This document shows positions 1-5,199 of a stretch of 10,681 nt of DNA, in pieces. The position numbers were made by a program, and so were the translations under genes. How positions within the stretch are numbered: the stretch's first letter is position 1; each line of letters begins with the position of its first letter. The notes under the pieces are model-generated. The model did no database searches, was not told the origin of the DNA, and saw only the letters and a program-made list of their open reading frames with translations. The stretch spans positions 1 to 10,681 of the forward strand of contig JAPXRP010000150.1 in NCBI GenBank assembly GCA_033813475.1. The letters are read 5' to 3'. This DNA is from JAAYBR01 sp033813475. Lineage in GTDB: Bacteria > Hydrogenedentota > Hydrogenedentia > Hydrogenedentales > CAITNO01.

Positions 1-1
1 A

Positions 2-1573
2 ACGACCATCCTGCTTGAGCCCCGAAAGAAAGCCGCCCGCCTGCTGCTCCAGTTTTCCGACCCCGCAGACCGCGCGCTGGGGGTGTGGGGGCTGCTGCGG
101 TCGGGCGCCATGGACGAGGCCCGGCCCGTGTTCGAGGCGGAGCGCGTGGTGTTTCGTGACGAGTCGGGCGGCGAGATCACCCTGCAGGTCCTGACCGCGC
201 TGGCGGTGCCGTCCGCCGCCGCCCCGGACCAGCTCCCCGTGCAGGTGCGGACATTGGCGCGGCTGAATGCGGGGAATCCCTGGATGCGGGTGTGGCTGCT
301 GTACGCCCTGCGGCTTTCCGCGGCGCGGAAGGCATGGGCCGCGGCCGACCTGTTCGCCGACACGCTTTCCGCGGAGTACGGGGACCGGCGCGACGGGGGC
401 GACGCGCTCTACTGGTACGCCGGGCATGCGCAGTCGGCCAAGCGCGTTTCGGAGGCGGTGGCGCTGTACCGGAAACTTGCCGAGCGGCACCCCGGCCACG
501 CGCGCGCCTCCGACGCCCTGTTTGCCGCGGGCCGGATACGGATGGCGGAGAAGTCCTGGCAGGACGCGCTCCTTCTGCTTGCGGAGGCCGCCGGACGCTT
601 CAAGTCGGCCGCGCTGCGGGCGGAGGCCTGGCATCTCTGCGCGGAAATCGCGGGACACTGCGGGGACGCCGCGGGCCGGAAAAGGTATCTCACCCGCGCG
701 GTGGAGGCCGGCCCCGGCGGCTATCACGCCCACCGGGCGCTGGCGCGGCTGGGGAAGGAGGGCGGGGGGTTGCCCCTCCCCGGCGGAGACCCGGGTTCGC
801 AGCTTGCCGCAGTGTTCCCCGGCGCCGCGCTGGACGCGGTGGCGGTGTTGCCCCCGGCGCGCGAGAAGGAACTGGAGCGCCTGCGTTTCTTCGGCGGCCA
901 CGGGCTGGAGGAGGGGGAGTGGGAAGCCCTCGCGCTGATCCTTTCGCCTCCGGCGGAGGCGGGCCAGGAGGCGGCCTGGTACGACGCCGTGGCGCGGGCG
1001 GGGTTCATGCACACGGTGCAGCAGACGGCGGGCGGGGGAAAGTGGGAGACGGGCGGCGCGGCCCCCTCGCCCCTGCGGCGGCGGGTGGAATACCCGCTGG
1101 CCTACTGGGACATCGCGGAGCGCGCCGCGCGCGAGGCGGGGGTGGACCCGCTGCTGCTGCTCGCTGTCAGCCGGCAGGAGAGCACCTTCCGCTCCGCCAT
1201 CGTGTCCCGGTCCGGCGCGGTCGGCGTGATGCAGCTCATGCCGTCCACGGCGAAATGGCTCGCGGGCAAGGAACCCCGGCTGGGCGAAGAGACGGGAGAG
1301 CACCTTGGCGCGCCGGAAAACTCGCTGCGCCTGGGGGCGCATTATCTGCGGAGGATGCTGGACCGGTCGGGCGGCAACCTGGTCTACGCGCTGGCCTCGT
1401 ACAACGGCGGTCCCGGCAACTGCGACAAATGGCGCGCGCGGTTTCCGGGGGGCGACATGGACGGGTTTATCGAGAGCATGGCCTTCGCCGAGACGCGGGA
1501 CTATGTCAGGAAGGTGCTGGCGAACTACGCGGCCTACCGGGGGTTTTATCCAGCCCTTGCGCAGGGCGGGTGA
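2..1573 (+). CDS. slt: Soluble lytic murein transglycosylase, Slt type (5' truncated)
   Basis: The frame is open from base 2 with no stop, so the gene starts left of the window; the GTG at 83 lies inside the frame and has no good ribosome binding site. The C-terminal ~150 residues are an SLT (GH23) domain. The motif SRQES carries the expected catalytic glutamate (codon 1178-1180), followed by SGAVGVMQLMPSTA, then ALASYNGGPGN, then a FAETRDYV segment near the end, in the order known for this family. The upstream ~350 residues are alanine-rich helical repeats resembling the TPR/HAT superhelix of Slt70. These enzymes cleave peptidoglycan glycan strands in the periplasm, giving 1,6-anhydro-muramyl ends. 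A signal peptide cannot be seen because the N-terminus is missing. The domain call is secure; the exact subfamily is inferred from the layout of repeats followed by SLT. Confidence 0.9.
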   Translation, partial: TTILLEPRKKAARLLLQFSDPADRALGVWGLLRSGAMDEARPVFEAERVVFRDESGGEITLQVLTALAVPSAAAPDQLPVQVRTLARLNAGNPWMRVWLLYALRLSAARKAWAAADLFADTLSAEYGDRRDGGDALYWYAGHAQSAKRVSEAVALYRKLAERHPGHARASDALFAAGRIRMAEKSWQDALLLLAEAAGRFKSAALRAEAWHLCAEIAGHCGDAAGRKRYLTRAVEAGPGGYHAHRALARLGKEGGGLPLPGGDPGSQLAAVFPGAALDAVAVLPPAREKELERLRFFGGHGLEEGEWEALALILSPPAEAGQEAAWYDAVARAGFMHTVQQTAGGGKWETGGAAPSPLRRRVEYPLAYWDIAERAAREAGVDPLLLLAVSRQESTFRSAIVSRSGAVGVMQLMPSTAKWLAGKEPRLGEETGEHLGAPENSLRLGAHYLRRMLDRSGGNLVYALASYNGGPGNCDKWRARFPGGDMDGFIESMAFAETRDYVRKVLANYAAYRGFYPALAQGG

Positions 1574-1594
1574 CCGCCGGGACGCGGTTCGCGC

Positions 1595-1623
1595 TTGACC
1601 TTTGCCGGCGGCTGTGCTAGTCT
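1595..1623 (+). promoter_or_regulatory. Candidate sigma70-type promoter with extended -10
   Basis: TTGACC at 1595-1600 and TAGTCT at 1618-1623 are separated by exactly 17 bp, and a TGC immediately upstream of the -10 gives an extended -10 (TGn). It lies 65 bp upstream of the small gene at 1688 and just after the slt stop, the expected place for a new transcription unit. The -10 hexamer matches consensus only at positions 1, 2 and 6. The call rests on sequence and position alone. Confidence 0.5.
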
Positions 1624-1687
1624 ACACGGGCAGAAGAAAACGGCAATTCCGGACCGGGCACCGTTCCGACCGGGCAGGAGAAGAACC

Positions 1688-1828
1688 ATGAAGCATCTTC
1701 GGCGCGTCACGGTTGTGGTCAGGGCGACGGACGATGAGGCGGTGCTGGGCATTCTGGACCGCACCTTCGGCTTTGTCCTCGAGCTGGTCTCGATGAAGGG
1801 CAAGGGCGCCGCCGCGGCGGAAGACTAG
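1688..1828 (+). CDS. Small protein of unknown function (46 aa)
   Basis: I do not recognise this protein. The ATG at 1688 follows a strong purine-rich site (AGGAGAAGAA, about 1677-1686), and a promoter candidate lies 65 bp upstream, so it looks like a genuine gene and not a chance frame. A frame open further upstream (from 1595) runs through the promoter and is not credible as the start. The protein looks like strand-helix-strand: a basic start (MKHLRR), a beta-branched run (VTVVVRA, about residues 7-13), an amphipathic helix (about 15-27), a second hydrophobic stretch (FVLELVSM, about 29-36) and a flexible Gly/Ala/acidic tail. There is no signal peptide, membrane segment, cysteine or metal motif. 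The strand-helix-strand order resembles half of a ferredoxin-like or ACT fold, but this is only a visual impression. It sits 89 bp upstream of the oxidoreductase gene and may be cotranscribed with it. Confidence 0.65.
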   Translation: MKHLRRVTVVVRATDDEAVLGILDRTFGFVLELVSMKGKGAAAAED

Positions 1829-1917
1829 GCCTTTCGCCTTTGACAAGGGTTTCTCGCCGCTCCCGCAGGGCGGGGTTGGGTGTTTCTGTTTTCGGACGCC
1901 GTCAGGAGAGGCATGTC

Positions 1918-3162
1918 ATGTCTGACCCCCGCCGCATGGGCCGCCGCGCGTTTCTGCGCGGTGCGCTGGCCGCTTCCGTGTTCCCCCTCATTTTGCCCCG
2001 GCGCGTGTTTGGCGCCAACGACCGCGTCCAGGTCGGCTTCATCGGCGTGGGGCGCCGCTGCCAGGACCTGCTGAAACTCTCCAAGGGCATGGAGGGCGTC
2101 GCCGCGGCGGATGTCTATCAGCCCCGGCTGAAGAAATTCAGCGACAAGGGCTGGAAGGTTTTCACGGACTACCGCGAGCTGCTGGCCGACCCCGGCATTG
2201 ACGCCGTGGTCGTGGCCACGCCGGACCACTGGCACGCCCAGCCCTCCATAGACGCCTGCCGCGCGGGCAAGGATGTCTACGTCGAGAAGCCCATGACCCT
2301 CACCATCCGCGAGGGGCGGCTCATGTCCGACGCCGCCCGCGAGCACAGGCGCATCGTCATGACGGGCAGCCAGCAGCGCTCCATGGAGCCCAACCGGGTC
2401 GCCTGCGCGCTTATCCGCGAGGGGAAACTCGGCGCGGTGCGCGAGGTGCACGCGGCGAACTACCCCAGCCCGTGGGACTGCGACCTGCCGGAGCAGCCCC
2501 TGCCCGGGGGGCTCGACTGGGACCGCTGGAGCGGCCAGGCCCCCGTGCTTCCCTACCATGAGGACCTCTTCCTGCCCCGCGCCGACGGCCGCAAGGACGC
2601 CCAGGGGCGGCCCCTCGGCTGGATTTCCTTCCAGCCCTTCTCCGGCGGCGAGATGACCGGCTGGGGCGCCCACGGCCTCGACCAGATCCAGTGGGCCCTC
2701 GGCATGGACGCCTCCGGCCCCGTGGAAGTGTGGGCCGACGGCAAGGGCCTGACCGACCCCGTGCACATGCGCTACGCCAACGGCGTGGTGGTGCACCTCG
2801 ACGGCAAGGGCCGCGAGGGCGGCGGCAAATTCATCTGCGAGGGCGGCACCCTCGAGCTTGACCGGGGCATCTTCCGCACCGACCCCCCCGAACTCGGCAA
2901 ACAGCTCGCCGGGGACGTCGCCGGCAAGGCCAACGGCCGCGAGGACCACCTGGGCCACTGGGAGGCCTGCATCCGCTCCCGCGAGCTCCCCGTCACCGAT
3001 GTGGAGACCGGCCACCGGTCCACCACCGTCTGCCACCTCGGCAACATCGCCCGCTGGGTCGGCCGCCCCCTCAAATGGGACCCCGTCGCCGAGCGCTTCG
3101 ACGATGAAGAGGCCAACAAGCACGTGGACCGTCCCCAGCGCGCCCCCTACACGGTGGGCTGA
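1918..3162 (+). CDS. Tat-exported Gfo/Idh/MocA family oxidoreductase
   Basis: The start at ATG 1918 is supported by AGGAG at 1904-1908, nine bases upstream; an overlapping ATG at 1913 is out of frame. The 414-residue product begins with a twin-arginine signal (GRRAFLRG, residues 8-15, then a hydrophobic run to about 26 and a probable cleavage near VFG-AND). The Rossmann fold follows (VGFIGVGRRC, 39-48); the third glycine of the usual GxGxxG is Cys48. Further family marks are ATPDHWHA (100-107), VEKPM (122-126) with the lysine of the EKP motif, and GAHGLDQ (250-256). Members are NAD(P)-dependent sugar or inositol dehydrogenases, or use NAD as a bound cofactor in hydrolases or isomerases. The Tat signal implies export folded with cofactor, common in Planctomycetes and related phyla. 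Substrate cannot be told from sequence. No sugar catabolic genes lie nearby. Confidence 0.92.
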   Translation: MSDPRRMGRRAFLRGALAASVFPLILPRRVFGANDRVQVGFIGVGRRCQDLLKLSKGMEGVAAADVYQPRLKKFSDKGWKVFTDYRELLADPGIDAVVVATPDHWHAQPSIDACRAGKDVYVEKPMTLTIREGRLMSDAAREHRRIVMTGSQQRSMEPNRVACALIREGKLGAVREVHAANYPSPWDCDLPEQPLPGGLDWDRWSGQAPVLPYHEDLFLPRADGRKDAQGRPLGWISFQPFSGGEMTGWGAHGLDQIQWALGMDASGPVEVWADGKGLTDPVHMRYANGVVVHLDGKGREGGGKFICEGGTLELDRGIFRTDPPELGKQLAGDVAGKANGREDHLGHWEACIRSRELPVTDVETGHRSTTVCHLGNIARWVGRPLKWDPVAERFDDEEANKHVDRPQRAPYTVG

Positions 3163-3183
3163 CCGGCCCCCGCCAACCCGCCC

Positions 3184-3280
3184 CCGTACCGCAGGCGTCC
3201 CGCTGGCCCTGTCTTCCGCCCTGCCGTACCGCCAGCGTCTCGCTGGCCTTGTCTTCCGCCCTGCCGCAGCGCAGGCGTCA
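3184..3280 (+). repeat. Tandem copies of a 33-bp hairpin repeat (40-bp period)
   Basis: Two full copies of a core that starts CCGTACC and ends TTGTCTTC or CTGTCTTC lie at 3184-3216 and 3224-3256, spaced by exactly 40 bp. A third, shortened copy starts at 3264 and fades after about 17 bp. The second copy contains a perfect 7-bp hairpin, GCCAGCG-TCT-CGCTGGC (3231-3247). The first copy has two substitutions in the left arm that weaken the hairpin. The repeat begins 22 bp after the stop of the oxidoreductase gene. Confidence 0.8.
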
Positions 3281-3300
3281 CTCCGGTCACCCACATCCCC

Positions 3301-3411
3301 GTCACCCCCGCGAAAGCGGGGGCCCATGCCTTGGCGTGTGGCGTCACCCGCCGACCCAGGATGGATTCCCGCGTGCGCGGGAATGACGGGGAGGTGCGCG
3401 GGAATGACGGG
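3301..3411. repeat. REP-like inverted palindrome pair
   Basis: The left unit holds CCCCCGC-GAAA-GCGGGGG (3305-3322), a 7-bp stem closed by a GNRA tetraloop and flanked by GTCA and CCATG. The right unit holds ATTCCCGC-GTGC-GCGGGAAT (3365-3384), flanked by CCAGGATGG and GACGG. The right unit read in reverse complement matches the left (GTCA, then the palindrome, then CCAT), so the two form an inverted pair, like a BIME. A half-copy of the right unit (TGCGCGGGAATGACGGG) is repeated 21 bp further on, at 3395-3411. This type of palindrome is known as intergenic REP-like DNA in many bacteria and is often mobilised by RAYT transposases; none lies in the window. Confidence 0.8.
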
Positions 3412-3469
3412 AAGGCCGGGTGTCCGCGCCGTGGAAGCGCTTCCCGGCCGCCGGTCCACCGTGCGCCCC

Positions 3470-3502
3470 GAAGACAAGGCCGCCGGGACGGCGGAGCTAC
3501 GG
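3470..3502 (-). repeat. Inverted copy of the 33-bp hairpin repeat
   Basis: Read on the - strand this starts CCGTAGC and ends CTTGTCTTC, aligning over 33 bp with the copies at 3184, 3224 and 3524. Its stem is CCGCCG-TCC-CGGCGG in place of CCAGCG-TCC-CGCTGG: two base pairs are changed on both arms, so the hairpin is kept while the sequence differs. Confidence 0.75.
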
Positions 3503-3523
3503 AACAGCCCTCGCATGCCCGCC

Positions 3524-3556
3524 CCGTACCGCCAGCGTCCCGCTGGCCTTGTCTTC
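3524..3556 (+). repeat. Full copy of the 33-bp hairpin repeat
   Basis: CCGTACC is followed by the perfect hairpin GCCAGCG-TCC-CGCTGGC (3531-3547) and CTTGTCTTC. It ends 34 bp upstream of the infC promoter -35 element. Confidence 0.8.
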
Positions 3557-3590
3557 CCGCCCCGTGTCGCGGGTGTTCCCCGTGCGGAAC

Positions 3591-3620
3591 TTGACGGGTT
3601 TGGCGGCTTTTTGGTATGCT
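3591..3620 (+). promoter_or_regulatory. Candidate sigma70-type promoter of the infC operon
   Basis: TTGACG (3591-3596) and TATGCT (3615-3620) are 18 bp apart, with TGG directly upstream of the -10 giving an extended -10. It is the best promoter-like sequence between the repeat cluster and infC, and its position makes a transcript of about 245 nt before the probable infC start. The predicted start of transcription is around 3626-3628. Confidence 0.6.
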
Positions 3621-3627
3621 TCGGGGT

Positions 3628-3652
3628 GGACGGCGCGGCGACGCGGCCGTCC
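3628..3652 (+). promoter_or_regulatory. Hairpin with GNRA loop near the predicted infC transcript start
   Basis: GGACGGC (3628-3634) pairs with GCCGTCC (3646-3652); inside, GCG (3635-3637) pairs with CGC (3642-3644) around a GCGA tetraloop, leaving G3645 as a single bulge. It would form at the very 5' end of the leader. It could protect the mRNA end or take part in the attenuator switch; nothing in the sequence decides between these. Confidence 0.4.
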
Positions 3653-3751
3653 CGACAAGAAGGACCGTGTCCTCACCATGCTGCGGCCGGGCATATCCCG
3701 TGTTTGCTGCGCGTGGTTGCGTGAAAGGCGTGAAGTGTGTTTGCGCGTTTT

Positions 3752-3791
3752 GCGGCGGAAGGACAGGCGTGTCTTTCCGCCGCTTTTTTTT
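3752..3791 (+). terminator. Intrinsic terminator in the infC leader (probable attenuator)
   Basis: A 13-bp stem (3752-3764 with 3771-3783, one G-U pair) with a 6-nt loop is followed directly by eight T residues (3784-3791). It is a textbook rho-independent terminator on the + strand. It lies between the promoter at 3591-3620 and infC, with no gene upstream for it to serve within the leader, so it would stop transcription before infC unless read through. In Bacillus subtilis the infC-rpmI-rplT operon is controlled by L20-dependent premature termination in its leader; the same arrangement here suggests the same kind of control, but the antiterminator and L20 site are not identified. Confidence 0.8.
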
Positions 3792-3860
3792 GCCGCTGCG
3801 CGGCGGGCCTGGTGCCCGGGCGCGCTGCGGCCGGCACATCCCGGGGCGGTCCGGGAAGAA

Positions 3861-3878
3861 GGAGACAGGAACATAATC
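3861..3878 (+). promoter_or_regulatory. Ribosome binding site and non-canonical start of infC
   Basis: GGAG at 3861-3864 (within GAAGGAGA) is followed after eight bases by ATA (3873) and after eleven by ATC (3876), both in the IF3 frame. No ATG, GTG or TTG is placed well relative to this site. The alternative GTG at 3912 has only a more distant purine run upstream. IF3 genes are known for AUU, AUC or AUA starts, which IF3 itself discriminates against, giving autoregulation. Confidence 0.6.
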
Positions 3879-4472
3879 CCAGGAAGGAAGGACAAGGACG
3901 ACGGGATCCGCGTGAACGACCAGATCCGCGCCCGTCAGGTGCGCGTGATTGACGAGGAGGGCGAGCAGCTGGGGATCATGAGTCCCCGGGACGCGCTCCA
4001 GGAGGCCGAGCAGCGCGGGTATGACCTGGTGGAGGTCGCCCCGAAGGCGAGCCCGCCGGTCTGCCGGATCATGGACTACGGCAAATACCGGTATGAGCAG
4101 AAGCGCCGGGCGCGGGAGTCGCGCAAGCACCAGCACACGGTGACGGCGAAGGAGATCCGGTTTCGGCCGAAGATTGACAAGCACGACTTGGAGAACAAGG
4201 TCACCCACGTCCGGGAGTTTCTCGGCGAGGGGTTCAAGGTGAAGGTGACGGTCATGTTCCGGGGCCGCGAGGCGTCGCATCCGGAGTTTGGCCGGGCCGT
4301 GCTCCAGCAGGTGCTGGAGGCCACCAAGGACCTCTACATCGAGGACCACCGGCCCACGGACACCCGGCTTGAGGGGCGCACGATGAGCCTGATGCTCACG
4401 CCGGTGAAGGCGGCGGCGGTGCCGAAGCCCGAGCCGCCGGCGCGCCCCTCCGGGCCGCCGCGCGCGGAATGA
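3873..4472 (+). CDS. infC: Translation initiation factor IF-3
   Basis: IF-3 binds the 30S subunit, blocks early 50S joining and checks the start codon and initiator tRNA. From the ATA at 3873 the product is 199 residues. The IF3-N domain (about 14-83) opens with VNDQIRARQVRVID and ends with the signature PPVCRIMDYGKYRYEQ; the linker and IF3-C domain (about 90-178) carry KEIRFRPKI, a VMFRGRE motif and EGRTMSLMLTP. A Pro/Ala-rich tail of about 20 residues extends beyond the E. coli protein (180 residues). The start is uncertain: ATA 3873 or ATC 3876 best fit the ribosome binding site and the B. subtilis-like short N-terminus, whereas GTG 3912 gives 186 residues. The frame is open further upstream, but that stretch runs through the leader terminator. 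It is the first gene of the operon with rpmI and rplT. Confidence 0.95.
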   Translation: MIPGRKDKDDGIRVNDQIRARQVRVIDEEGEQLGIMSPRDALQEAEQRGYDLVEVAPKASPPVCRIMDYGKYRYEQKRRARESRKHQHTVTAKEIRFRPKIDKHDLENKVTHVREFLGEGFKVKVTVMFRGREASHPEFGRAVLQQVLEATKDLYIEDHRPTDTRLEGRTMSLMLTPVKAAAVPKPEPPARPSGPPRAE

Positions 4473-4490
4473 CGGATTGACGGATTAACC

Positions 4491-4538
4491 TGCTGTCCCG
4501 CGGGGAAGGCGCTGCTTTTCCTTCCCGCGGAGGCAGCG
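4491..4538 (+). promoter_or_regulatory. Long imperfect hairpin between infC and rpmI, possible L20 operator
   Basis: CCGCGGG (4498-4504) pairs with CCCGCGG (4524-4530), and after one bulged G, AAGG (4506-4509) pairs with CCTT (4520-4523). An outer stem TGCTG (4491-4495) with CAGCG (4534-4538) extends it past an internal loop. There is no T-run, so it is not a terminator. The loop sequence CGCTGC (4510-4515) can also pair with GCAGCG (4533-4538), in competition with the outer stem. The ribosome binding site of rpmI (GGAG, 4551-4554) follows 12 bases later. In E. coli L20 represses rpmI through a structured operator including a pseudoknot; this element sits in a comparable place. Confidence 0.45.
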
Positions 4539-4562
4539 TCAAGAACCCATGGAGACGATGAC

Positions 4563-4760
4563 ATGCCGAAGATCAAGACGAACCGGAGCGGAGCAAAACG
4601 GTTCAAGGTGACGGCGAACGGAAAAGTGAAGCGCAACAAGGCGTACGCGCGTCACCTGATGTCGTCCAAGACCCCGAAACGCAAGCGCAACCTGCGCCAC
4701 GCCACGCTGGTGGCGGCGGCCGACAACCAGCGCGTGAAGCGGATGCTCCCGAACGCCTAA
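4563..4760 (+). CDS. rpmI: Large ribosomal subunit protein bL35
   Basis: The 65-residue product has the usual length for L35 and its hallmark start (MPKIKTNRSGAKRFKVTANG), the basic central part (KRNKAYARHLMSSKTPKRKR) and the end VKRMLPNA. GGAG at 4551-4554 lies eight bases before the ATG. It is a small, highly basic component of the 50S subunit. It stands between infC and rplT as in most bacteria, 90 bp after infC, and that gap contains the hairpin described at 4491-4538. Confidence 0.97.
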   Translation: MPKIKTNRSGAKRFKVTANGKVKRNKAYARHLMSSKTPKRKRNLRHATLVAAADNQRVKRMLPNA

Positions 4761-4833
4761 CCCATGCAACCCGGCCACGCGGCGCGGCGGACCCCGGCGG
4801 TCCCGCCCGCGGCGGCGAAGAAAGGTGTGAACC

Positions 4834-5199
4834 ATGCCCAGAGCCACGAACAATCCGGCCTCCCGCCGGCGGCGCAAGAAAATCCTGAAGCTGGCCTCCG
4901 GCTACCGCGGCAGCCACCATCGGCTGAACAAGACCGCCCAGCAGGCGGTCGCCCACGCGGGAATGTACGCCTACCGCGACCGGCGCGTGCGCAAGCGCGA
5001 GTTCCGCGCGCTGTGGATCGCCCGCATCAACGCGGGCGCCCGCGCCAACGGCCTTTCCTACAACCGCTTCATGGAGGGCCTGCGCAAGGCCAACATCGAG
5101 GTGGACCGCAAGGTGCTCGCCGAAATCGCCGTCTCCGACAAGGCCGGTTTCGCCGCCCTCGTGGAACAGGCGAAGCAGACCCTGGCCGCCGTGTCATGA
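4834..5199 (+). CDS. rplT: Large ribosomal subunit protein bL20
   Basis: The 121-residue product is of normal L20 length. The basic N-terminal arm (SRRRRKKILKLASGYRG, about residues 10-26), the RDRRVRKREFRALWIARINA stretch (about 48-67) and SYNRFMEGL are family marks. L20 binds 23S rRNA early in 50S assembly, and in both E. coli and B. subtilis it also represses its own operon. AAAGGTG upstream of the ATG is a moderate ribosome binding site. Its TGA overlaps the ATG of hisA (ATGA at 5196-5199), which is unusual: pheS and pheT often follow rplT, but not here. The 73-bp gap from rpmI is GC-rich and has no gene. Confidence 0.97.
   Translation: MPRATNNPASRRRRKKILKLASGYRGSHHRLNKTAQQAVAHAGMYAYRDRRVRKREFRALWIARINAGARANGLSYNRFMEGLRKANIEVDRKVLAEIAVSDKAGFAALVEQAKQTLAAVS

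Larger units (their letters stand above)
3163..3872. other. 710-bp gene-free region: repeat cluster, promoter and infC leader
   Basis: No credible protein gene lies here. Frames that are open on either strand read through palindromic repeats and give Arg/Pro-rich or low-complexity peptides. The left part (about 3184-3561) is a cluster of short hairpin-forming repeats in both orientations. The right part (3591-3872) holds a promoter, a hairpin near the predicted transcript start, an intrinsic terminator and the ribosome binding site of infC. No terminator for the Gfo/Idh gene is evident; the palindromic repeats just after its stop may serve that purpose. Confidence 0.8.

Noticed and set aside
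1574..1611. Inverted repeat CCGCCGG (1574-1580) and CCGGCGG (1605-1611) after slt
   Set aside because: The loop is 24 nt and no T-run follows; it also overlaps the promoter candidate. It is not a convincing terminator.
292..1620. A long second + strand frame (442 codons) inside slt
   Set aside because: It gives an Arg/Gly-rich shadow protein with no domain, while the other frame carries the SLT domain.
1840..1868. A perfect TTGACA (1840-1845) upstream of the oxidoreductase gene
   Set aside because: No -10-like hexamer lies 16-19 bp downstream (the spot is CCGCAG), so a promoter is not supported.
1860..1890. Small hairpin CCCGC-AGG-GCGGG with a loose T-rich stretch after it
   Set aside because: The stem is only 5 bp and the T-rich part is interrupted, so it is too weak to call a terminator.
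1825..3516. A 563-codon open frame on the - strand antisense to the oxidoreductase gene
   Set aside because: High GC keeps this antisense frame open. Its N-terminal part reads through the palindromic repeats, and the rest mirrors the Gfo/Idh gene, which has clear family motifs.
3184..3561. Repeat cluster considered as a CRISPR array
   Set aside because: Copies occur in both orientations, the tandem spacing leaves only 7 bp between cores, spacers are not unique and no cas gene is present.
3678..3872. An ATG at 3678 in frame with infC, giving a 65-residue longer IF3
   Set aside because: The extension is Arg/Cys-rich, has no matching IF3 family length, lacks a well-placed ribosome binding site and would be encoded across the intrinsic terminator.
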